From Sordaria brevicollis (Eukaryota; Ascomycota; Sordariomycetes; Sordariales; Sordariaceae), in contig JAUTDP010000003.1 in NCBI GenBank assembly GCA_033439795.1, positions 868,001 through 932,000 on the forward strand: a stretch of 64,000 nt of DNA, in the 5' to 3' direction. This document shows positions 22,286 through 32,509 of the stretch, piece after piece (the first letter of the stretch is position 1; every line of letters begins with the position of its first letter). Below the pieces are notes generated by a model. It worked only from the letters and a program-made list of their open reading frames with translations. It was not told the origin of the DNA and did not search any database. Position numbers and translations under genes: made by a program.

Positions 22286-25200
22286 TTAGAAGCCAAACAG
22301 GTTTTCGTCTTCAACATATCCCCAACCTACAAGCGCATGTCGTTAGTGTAGACCCTGGGGGTGGCATAAGCCAAAACATGTTGCGTGACAGTGCCGCAAT
22401 GGAGTACCTAAACTAAGGAGCACTGGGGCACAAAAGTTTTCAAGCAATTTGAATGGACCGGAGACATACCTATCAGCGCCGGCAACACGACCCCCTGAAT
22501 TAACCCTGGCGGTCCACACAGCAGTGCTACGCTGTCACGCGCTGGGTGGAACAGGGCTTGCTTCAGAATCCCCGCATCAACTCTTCCCCTCTTGCCCTTC
22601 CAGCCTTCCCCAGCTTGACTCAAGACATGGAGAATCTTCATCTGTCCGCCGCCTTCCATCTCGAGGCTGTCGAGCTCTTCCTTTAAAAGAATGTCTTGCT
22701 CGGTCTTGTTGGCGTCGACAACCCTGATCTCAGTCTGGTCACCCGGTGTCATGATAATTCTGGCCATCAACGCATAGCCAGGTGTAATACCGCTCCCGCC
22801 CAGCACGAGGGACACGCGAGAAAAGTGCCGGTCACGACCCTCGATAGTGAAATGGCCATTTCCGTGGTAGATGATGTCACCTGTTGGCCCCCGAATCTCA
22901 ACTTCAGAGCCGAGGGGAAGACAGTCGAGAATGTTGGACAATGCGCCGCCTGGTTGTGAATGGGACGGGAAGTAGGTCTTTACAGTCAAGTCAAAAGTTT
23001 CTGACTGGCCGTCCACGAGAGAACAGTTGGTTATTTCTTCCGTGGTCTCGGAAGGTCGAGAAACGTGCTGCTTATTATGGTGGTGTTGTGCGCCGGTGTG
23101 GACATGACGCTTTGGGGGCTTGCGATCATGCTGTGAAGACGATTCGTCACAACGGACTTGATTGTCTTGAGCTGGCAGGAGTGGTCGAGTGGGAGTGTAT
23201 TGTCGGATAAGCATCCTGTCTCGCAGATGGAAACCAATCTGGAGGTGCTGGCAGGTACCAAGGCCAAGGACAGTCTTTCCTTCGGGAAGCTGGAACGTAT
23301 ATGTGTTTGTATCGGGAGACACTTGTCGTCTTCTGACGAGTTTGACGGGAATCCAGCGCCGCCTTTGAAGGGCCAGGTCTTTCTGGTCTTGAGTCTGCTC
23401 TGCTTCTTCCTTCGCTGCTGCTTCTGCGCTCTCCTTGATAAAATTGGCGGTCTTGTCGGTAACGCGGCCGAGGATACATTCTGCGAAGCAAGATTGCGGT
23501 CAGTTCATATTGCTAACCTAGCAAGTAGAGTAGTTCAGTCATGCGGGTTGTAAAGCAACATACCATGCAGCTTTTTCCACGCAAAGTCATCATGGATGCT
23601 GACAAACTCGTCCGTGGTCTCTTGATGGCATTTGCCCGCATGCGCCAAGATGGCGGCTCGGCCACCGGGATGCCAGTTAAGAACACTCGTAGCATCATAT
23701 ACCTTGTTGTCGATAACAAGCCAACAGTCTTCAAGCTTGTTGTGTTTCTCGATTTCTTCACGGGTAAACTGTTTTTCAGGCGTGGTGCCCTGCTGTTTCG
23801 CCTCTTGCATCAGAACTTCCATCGATGGCTTCATCCAACCACCAGCGGCGGAGCCAGCCTCGGTAGGATGACGGAAGGAAATGGCGGGCCCTTGGTCTCC
23901 AGACGTGATGATCTCGGGCTTAACGATGTACCAAGCGTTATTCATCATGCCCAAGAGGTTCCAAGTCGGCTTATCTGGCTGCGTCATTTTGGATGCATTG
24001 AAGGCGCGAACTGTGATGCTTTTGGCTCGAACGAGATGCGAGACGTCGACGTCGATGTGCCAGTGAATCCAGGCCCAGAACTTGTTTCCGTGTCGGACGG
24101 GTGAATCAGGAAATTCGCGAGTGGCGTAGAGCCAACTCTCGCCACCGTCAAGGGAAACTTCGACTCTCTGTACCTCACGACCTCCGCCATCGTATGCAAA
24201 GCCGGCAATGCGGTAACTCTTGCCATTCTCAATGCTGCTAAGAGCTAAAGTCTCGCCCTGAGCAGGCTTGGCGATGACCGAGTTGAGATTGTTTTCGTTA
24301 CAGGCGGTGCTGGGATTGTGAAACAAGGCCTCCGCAAACCGGCCATCCTTCTCAGTGACAAAGGAGGGCATCAGCCTGTTATCCCAAGTGTGGTAGTAGC
24401 TCTTGTTTTCCTCGGAAGTGATCCACACTCGGCGAAGCCACTTGACACATCGGCCTCCAATGTAGCCCGGAATCATGACACGGACGGGGTATCCGTAATC
24501 GGCAGGAAGGGGAAGGTCGTTCATCTCCATGGCGAGAATCACGTCGTTGGTGGGATCCATGACATACTCAAAAGGGATGCAAGTCTCATACGGACCCTCG
24601 CTCGGCATGTCTGCACCGGCAAAGTTGACCCAATGCCTCACGCCTCTTGTCTTGGGGTTCTTTCTCTTGGGGAAGGACTTGGGCACCCCGGCAGATATCA
24701 AGACGTCGCGGAGCAGAGGGCCCTTCCAGTATGCTGTGCCCACGGTCGCGGCGCCGTTATTCAAGCCCTTGCTCTTGCGGATGAGGTTCAGCTCCTTGCG
24801 TCTGTTGCCGGTGCAGGCCATGGTGATGGGGATGTTGATGACGGATTCGCGGTACCGGTTCTTGAGCTCGTTCATGCTCAGCGAGAGCGTTCTGCCGCCA
24901 TATTCGATGTCGAGCTTGTGGAACTCCCACATCAGGCGCGGGACGGGTCCGTGGTTGCGTACATAGTGCACCTCGTTGGGGGTGATCAGGCCGCCGTCGA
25001 ACAGACGCGTGAGGGAGGGCTCGGCATTCATGGGGTGTTTGCCGCCGACGCGGATCAAGTCGGGACATCGTGGAAGCCAGTTGTCGGGGGTGTACTGGTC
25101 TTGCTCGTCAATGGCGATGGAGGAGCGGTTGTGCGTTTGGGGCGATTTTCCCTTGCCATCGTTCTGCTTCAATTGGGAAACGACGTCTTTCTCGTGCTCG

Positions 25201-25889
25201 AGACTGTGGAGGAGGGAGAGTTCCTGCGGGGTAAAGTGGACGCTGGCGCTGCCCGTTTGCTCCTTGCCGCTTGCTTCCGAAGTCGCTCGGTCGATATGGC
25301 GCGCTTCTTCGTGTTTCTCCTTGTTGTCGGCTCTCCACTCAAACTCCGGCATGCTTTCCCGCAACACACCCGGACCCGGACCAGTCTGATGAGACGGCTC
25401 CTTCGTTGCCCCACCTTTGCCTGCCTCTTCCACCGGTGCCTCCTCATCCCTCTTCCCCTGCTGCCGCTCTTGCTCCTGGTGTTGCCGCATGATGTTTGCC
25501 GGCCACGGTTCTTTGTTCTTGACCCAATCTTCGGTCGTGTTCAGCACATATCGCCAACCCAACGGCCTCTCCTCGGGATACTTGATATGAAAGTCTCGTT
25601 GGGACTGAATGATATCGCGAAAGTTGACCAATTCGCCCATGTCGACCTTGCTGCGCATCTCCTCCAGCTGCCTCCGGGCCTCCTCGATCTCCTCGGCATA
25701 CTCTTCGCGTGGGTGTGTGAGTCCTGGACGACGGTCATCTCGATTGACGAAGCCGATCCGGTGCGAATGGTTAGCCCCCCAATCGGGCTCGCGGTTCACC
25801 TCGTCGACATTGGAGCCAGGATGGTCCTGCACTCTCACCTCCCAAGGTGTGGAATGGGACATGGTCGGCTTCTCGCTTTCGGCCGCCAT
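22286..25889 (-). CDS. niaD: Assimilatory nitrate reductase (NADPH type)
   Basis: Three exons on the minus strand: 25889-23564, 23480-22470, 22326-22286, giving 1125 residues. Domains in order: long hydrophilic N-terminus (~1-260); molybdopterin domain with TPDNWLPR (~265) and the Mo-ligand Cys in [11 protein letters not shown] (~356); Mo dimerisation domain ending [11 protein letters not shown]; cytochrome b5 domain with haem ligands in WHPGGRAAI (~740) and SIHDDFAW (~766); FAD domain with RMLIRQYTP (~868); NADPH domain with [12 protein letters not shown] (~1004), CGPPGLIQ (~1098) and the C-terminal ENLFGF. The family reduces nitrate to nitrite in the cytosol. Oddities: it is longer than the usual ~870-980 residues because of the N-terminus and a ~55-residue His/Ser-rich insert after RPLLPAQD (~880-935). 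No nitrite reductase or nitrate permease is adjacent. It could be a diverged paralogue rather than the main niaD gene. Confidence 0.9.
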
Positions 25890-27307
25890 GTTGCTGAAGC
25901 TTGCGCAGCACTCGGCACGCGTTTCTGAACGTTATCCGATCGTGTACACTGCCACCAAACCGGGCCAAGATGGTGGGCGAGGGAGAAGGCATCACCAAAA
26001 ACATCTCTCATGGATTTGTCTGTGATGCGGCATCACAACTCCTTTCGTCACCCCGACGTCACCCGCGCGTCGGACAATCCATCCGCCATCGCAGCCGGCT
26101 CACCGACCTTTCCAGCTCCTTGCGCAATCTGCGACACATGGCCTGACCAGATGGCCTTGCCAGATTGTATGCGATCGGTATCCATGGATGCAAGCCGGCT
26201 CTTTTGGATGCTTCGAACTCTTGTTTTGGCAAGGAAGCCAAATGCAGCACATATTGTGTCGTCGCCAAGCATGGATGCCAGGGTGCGTGGTCGCTGATGA
26301 GGCAACGCCGGCTTCTGCTACGGACCTATCTGAGCTGGTAGCTAACCAACAGTGTTTACGTTAGTCTAGTATCAGACATCCCTGCCCCGCACGATACTCC
26401 CGCTAACCGCAGCCCGGAGCGGGACGCCCCGCCCGCGCAAAGTCTTGGTCTGTAGATCCGGCAGATTTTCCTCGACGACGCCGACCGCATGATACATACA
26501 CAAAATTGGACATCCGGAACCTCTCGAGGGTGGGTACGATAACCACACAATGATCGAAATCGGCGACAAACAGAGTGCAGGCATTCTATCGTACATAACC
26601 GAGTCGGCACGTGGAGCTATCATTGCCAGTGAGCCTCATCGCAAGGGAAGCCGACGGTTGTCTTTACACAGTAGGGCGACTCACCCAAGCCCGTAGCCAC
26701 CGACTTCACGTCCGTATCGTCCTCCATGACCTTATCCTCGACAACTGACCTCGGCGACATTCTGAAGTTGGGCAGAAGCAGACTCTGCCGTATTCGGCGT
26801 TATATGCATGAGTTGGCAACCAAGCTAAATGACACGACACTCGAGTCCAGCTAGACCCTGATGTTCATCCGCTCAGCCATGTCAGGAACTTCTGCGCCCA
26901 ACAAGAGGGCGCAAAGCTAACTGGTACACGACTGTAATATGTACACCCAATATCTGTCAAGACACGAGCTCGTCGCTGGCTGCTCCACCTATCTCTACAC
27001 TGCATATACGTACTATCAATATCAATAAAGGCGTACAAATTTCAACCCAGCCTGAGGGGCTAATGCATGGCGGGCTGAATGCCCACTCATTGGACCCGAG
27101 CATCCCAATCCGCGCCAGCTCCCTGGATGATTTGCGCAACAGCATCCAGGATCGAGGAATCCCATAGATGCCCGGTATCAGGCCTTAGGGAACAAAACTT
27201 TACGTTCTCTCCCTTTGGCATCATCTTTCGGACGCTACCTGGCTGGTGCGCATCACTCCCCTCCTCTGATATCACGACATATCGTCCTCTGCCGCTCGAC
27301 ACACAAG
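25890..27307. other. Divergent promoter region, nitrate reductase / ankyrin-CorA gene
   Basis: About 1.4 kb between two divergently transcribed genes. A TTATC (GATAA) site occurs close to the nitrate reductase start (25933-25937), which fits nitrogen control by an AreA/NIT2-type factor but is a single weak site. No gene recognised in the rest. Confidence 0.45.
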
Positions 27308-30300
27308 ATGGGACCTCCACGCAAACAAGAGGCCTCGCAAAAGCTGAAGCGACTCAAGGAGTTCTTCCGCTCTGGTGGGAAACGTCAACAGTCTCAAGCC
27401 CCTAGGCGGTCCGAAGATGACCAGAACCCACCATCCCCGGCACGGACTTTGTCTTTCTCCAGCTTTCTCGGAAAAGTGGAGGAGGAAAACAAACGCCGTC
27501 TTCAGGCGGCAGCAGACCTTTACCAAGCCATAAACCAGAACGATGACATTGCCTTCATTGAGCTATACCAGAACCATGCCGCTCTTCACCCAAGAGACAA
27601 AAGGGGGCGAACACCTCTTCATGCTGCTGCCGAGCTGGGCCGAGACAATATCCTGGGCTTCCTTCTGGATCAGAAAGGCGTGCGCCTCGATGCCTTTGAC
27701 ATCCAAGGCTTTACTGCTCTACACCTCGCAACTATTTATGATCATCCTCAATGCGTCTTCCAGCTCTTGGAGAGGGGAGCAAATTCACAGCTTGTCGATG
27801 GCAACGGTCACTTGCCATCATTCTATGCGTCTTCGGCTACGAAAGCTAAATTCGACAATCCTCCCATAGTCCATGGGAGTGACCAATACGCCGCCGTGAA
27901 CAACTGGATGAACAAGGCTGCATTCAACACGAGACCAGTACGTCCTGACGGTGCCCGAGCGGAGGTGTGCCGCTATTTTCAAGGAAGCCTTTGGGTACCC
28001 GACATATCCACACGATGGCGCGTTCTCCCGGTCTGGGACTTGGTTTATGAACCCGATCGATATGAAGATCTTTGCATGCGTTTCAATATCAACGAGAGGA
28101 AATTGGTGGGCAAAAAGAAGTGGATTCATTTGCCGATTGCTAGCAGAGAACTTGTACTTGACCTTACAAAGACAATCTACGCTGCGTCGGGGCGCGATTT
28201 GAGGTCATATCAGAAAGTCGAAAAACTAGTCAACGATATGTTCAAGCAGGTGGATGTGACAGGTCCCGAGGGCAAGGTGCATTTCAAGGTACGTAGTATT
28301 CTATCGTATCTGTTACGTTGTCCAGAGGTTACCATGTCCCGGCACCTAACACTACCAAGTTTAAAAATCTGAAGCACGGAGGGTTAACCGACCACGACGA
28401 TAAACAATCTACATCTGACACCATTTATGCCATGGCAGTAAGTCACATATTTTGTATATTTAACCTGTCTCACATCCATACTGATTACACTCTTGATACA
28501 GCTCCCCGTGGTCGATGTTGATAAGAAGGACTATGTTTCAATGGCGCGGGCGGCTCAAGAACAAGCAACGAAGAAATCGAAGCCGAGACAAGAAACCAAG
28601 TTGCGCCTCGATGATCGAGCAAGGGAGCACTTTAGCTATATGCTCAAGGCGGTAGGCTTCATGGATCAACCAATCCCCCGCTGCCTAGATCAATCTTATC
28701 ATGATGACCTGGACAGCGAAAAGTTGGACTTCCTGAACAACGACCAGGTCATGGTACGATACATCAGGTACACAAAAGCCAGGTCATTGCGGATGCTCAA
28801 GAATATGGGGAGTCCGATTGACCATGATTCGCCAGATCTTCGTGAAAAGACGAGAGCCCAGGCACACGAACAGATTGAGACAGAGCGCACACCCCAAGAC
28901 GAACCCGACCAGCAACAGCGACCGACGAATGCCCGAATGGGTTCTCCCGGAGCCGACACAGCTCCGGGGGAAGAACACGGGGCTAGTCATATTCCCAAGG
29001 AACAGCCGCTGGAGTCATTGGAACAAACGTCTTTTGAAGCACCGCGACCTCCACATAGCCCACGAAGAACTTACACTGGTGCTTCAACGACGTCACAGTC
29101 ACGCCAATATTCGATCCAACGATCAGATACCGAGGCAAGCCTGTCTCCAGAGGAGCAAATGAAGCTTTTTAAGGCTCTTCAAGCCGAGTCGAGTAACCAA
29201 AAGCAGATGGCGCAATCTGGCCACCCAGTTATGCTATCTGGCGTGGGCCCAACTCTCGCACCTCACTTTCCTCCCAAGTCTCCCGTTCAGACTGAGCACC
29301 GTGTAGGGCCAGCTGTGTCAACACCCGCAACGCCTGGCACCCCAGGTACGTTTGTGAAGGAACCTGCGGATACCGGGGACGGAAGAAACTTGAACAACGC
29401 GGTTCCGGCATCTGTGTTTGCAACGGAACCAGTATCTTTGGAAGAGTCGGATGACTTTCTGACTGTCCCGTACTTTTGGCTTTTCAAACTCGATGCAGGT
29501 AAGCATTGCGTGCGAATATTTTGATGTGCCGTTACTTCTCTAACCATCCACTTTTTGTCTGCAGACACCATAGTTACGCTTTATCCGGAGAGATGGGACA
29601 GGGGAAACGAACAACAACTGCAACTCCATATTCTGGAAAGTATCAGTGATGACCGGCACATTCACAACAAAAGTCACGACACTAGCGGCGAAGATTTGGA
29701 CATAGACCTTGTATCCAAGGCCATTCTGAAAGCCTGCATGTCTTTTGAGGCAAAGGCGCTTGTCCCGTCTGTTAACCAGGATGCCTTTTTCAGCGATGGT
29801 GACTTTCAATGTGGTGAACTCAGAAGAGTGCTGCTTCCATACACCGAGGCATTTTCGGCCTCAATCGCTCAGCTTGTAAGTCTCTTTTGTTTGGTGTGTT
29901 ATTTGTTTTGCTCTCAACGATTCTAACCTGCTATGTGGTCCACGCAGTACTTCCAAGTCACGCAGCGTTTTGATAAGCTGAAGAAAGGCATGGGTTCGAT
30001 CAGCAAAGATCCCAACAAGTTCTACCAGGATACACAGAAAGAGACAGCCATTCTCATCGACATCGATGACACTATTGGCGAGATTGGGATGATCAAGCGA
30101 GTCTTGTCAAACCAGGCCAAGATCTATGATCGATTCCAAAGCGAGGTTCGAGATAAGAACCCCAAGAAGGTTGCCAAGCCACATGAAGGAGAGATCTTGG
30201 CACGATTTGATATGCTTGAGGACGAAGCTAAACGTGTGCGGTCCATGGTATGTACATCAAATCTGTGTGGTTGACCAACAACTAAGCGCGTCGGATATCC

Positions 30301-31186
30301 AGGTTACCACCCTGCTGGATTTGCGTCAACGAGAAGCGACCCTTGAGGACGCTCTGTCCATGGGCGAGCAATCGACGATGCTTTTCGTTTTCACTGCAGT
30401 GACTGTTCTTTTTGTAAGTACCCCACGATCGGTAGCGGTATTTCGTGCTATCCCCAAACAGGAAAAGGCTGACAAAAACTGCAAGGCCCCTTTATCCTTT
30501 GTTGTTGGATTACTGGCCCTAAGTATTGATGGACTTCCAGAGAAGTGGGACCGCTCACCCCTCGCCCAAGTTTTTGGTATGTTTACCTCCCTATCATCGC
30601 GGGCTTGGTTTCCCCTGGCTATTTTTGGTGATGCCTGGCCGCCCGCCTTGAATGGCAAGCTAACTGTCGTTATAAAACAGGCCTTTCCACCTTGGCGACG
30701 GGGGGTCTATGTGTGATCTTGTGGTCCATTTTCAACCGGTACTACCGACGCGCCCATGGTCTTGACAACGACCTCGAATTTGACTTCGACCCGAGCTCGT
30801 CGGCCGAGGGTGTATACCAAAGGAAACGCACGTCGTCGTGGAGGAGGGCCTGGTCGACTGTGTTTGACAGAGGGGGCCATGCCAAACCAGGAATGCGAGA
30901 AACCATGGTTGGTACCCGTCAAGGCACACGACTACAAGCCCCGAACCAGGACGCCATTTTGCGTGATGCTGCTCGCCAAGAGAATGTGGGTGTGGAATCC
31001 AGCGCTCAACTTGTTGGAAACTTGAGAGGTGGTACAAGAAAGAGAGGAATGAGCGAGCGGATGAGTGTAGGACCAAGTCTCTCCTCACTTTCCATGACAT
31101 CGAGCCGTGGGTGGTCGTGGAATGGAAGACAGAAGCCGCAAGGGTTTGGATTGGGCGACATCGAGTTTGGCGTCCTTCATGTTTAA
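27308..31186 (+). CDS. Ankyrin-repeat protein with CorA-like C-terminal membrane domain
   Basis: Eight exons: 27308-28288, 28360-28437, 28502-29498, 29565-29875, 29948-30247, 30303-30413, 30486-30576, 30681-31186, giving 1124 residues with every phase consistent. Residues ~75-180 hold ankyrin repeats (RGRTPLHAAAELGRDN, GFTALHLATIYDHPQ). The middle (~430-680) is a disordered Pro/Ser/Gln-rich region. The C-terminal third resembles CorA-type cation channels: a helical region, then TM1 (~915-945, TAVTVLFAPLSFVVGLLAL) and TM2 (~958-975, LATGGLCVILWSIF), and a basic cytosolic tail. The GMN signature that normally follows TM1 in CorA is not present, so Mg2+ transport cannot be assumed. An in-frame upstream ATG at 27215 would add 31 residues; 27308 was preferred because the protein from there begins with the basic MGPPRKQEAS typical of a start. 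Confidence 0.85.
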
Positions 31187-32509
31187 CGGCAGCAGCCTCC
31201 AGCATCACATGACGTCCGCCCTATTTTCCGTCCCGACGATATTTGTACCGTGTTTGCTCGGCTTCAAGGTGCGGGTCAAGCCTACTGGCCGGCCTTCCTC
31301 CCCGCACCAATAATATGTTGCGCTGCGGGCCGTTCCTTACCCAAAATGGCCACTTTGGCTTTTCTCTAGTGGTACCCAAACACGTGTGATCTGTACCCTG
31401 TTGTGGAGTCTGTGATTGCATCCCGTCCCTCGTCAAAAACAACCACAGACATCTGGCGCAACACAACAATCACCTCTGGTCGCGATGAGGTTTTAGCACC
31501 CAGATACCTGCTTTTACCGAGGGGAGTTTTTCCGGGCGTTCTTTTCGTGCTTGGTATAACTGCCCATCCAGTACCTCAGTGCCTTATCCATCAACTTGTA
31601 GACCTGAATCTCAATAGTCAATCTCGATGTTACCCTGGCTATGCTGTTGGGTTCACCCACCGGTCTTCTGTCACACTACGGTGCCCCCGTGAACCAAACT
31701 GGGCCCAGAAAAGGATCGATGCATACCAACACCGGTACGTTAGGACAACAAACCCTGTTATCCTGGCATATACCTACGTCGTCTGGCCGTCAGTTGGATA
31801 TGGGTCGCCGAACCCGAAGGGAAAAAGAATATTGCAAGCGAGAGCCCTAGGCTTCCCACGAACAGCATCAAGGCACGCCATTTAACAAACCCCACGTGTT
31901 GTGCCATGGACATGCCCACGGCGCATGAACTCATGGTGAACTCACGATGCTATTTATCTGTGTCTCCAGGTGAAATGCCGTGGCCCGGTAGCACTGGCCA
32001 CGGAGAAGCAGATCACTGAACCGGTGGTGGTGAGCGCCTGTTGTGGTACCCGTTCTTTGTGCGACCCCGGGAGTTGTCCACGAGCGGTGGGAAACCTGGA
32101 AATGGGTTCGGGGCACCCAATTTCTGCCCACTCAATACCGACTGCAAAAACCGCCCTGGCTACTTAGGCAACCTTGGCCGTAAGAAAGTCATTCCGATTT
32201 CAGATATGCCCAAGCATTTCTCGCCCCAAAAAAGTTCGGTGTGGGCCACATGAGTGGATGACTTGGGTGAGTTGGCCCCGGACAAGCTCCATGGGCGTGG
32301 TCCACTCACCCACAATGGCTTCAAATCTCCGTAAAGTTGCGCTTATAAATGCCAGGTGTAAGCCTGACCGCTGGTTCCAGCCATGAGGTGGGACACTGGG
32401 GAAATACCATATACAAAACTGCTGACCCTCATATCGCGAATCCAAAACTCGGCCGATTTCTGCCAGTTTTCACACGGAGTTCAAATCTGCATACACCTTA
32501 CCCTCCACC
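31187..32509. other. Ankyrin-CorA / MT9 intergenic region
   Basis: About 1.3 kb; no gene recognised. TATAAA at 32344-32349 (in GCTTATAAATGCC) lies ~165 bp before the MT9 ATG and is a plausible MT9 TATA box. Confidence 0.5.

Noticed and set aside
24318..25928. 536-codon plus-strand open frame
   Set aside because: It is exactly antisense to the nitrate reductase coding exon, has no recognisable domain, and is explained by the GC-rich codon usage of the real gene.
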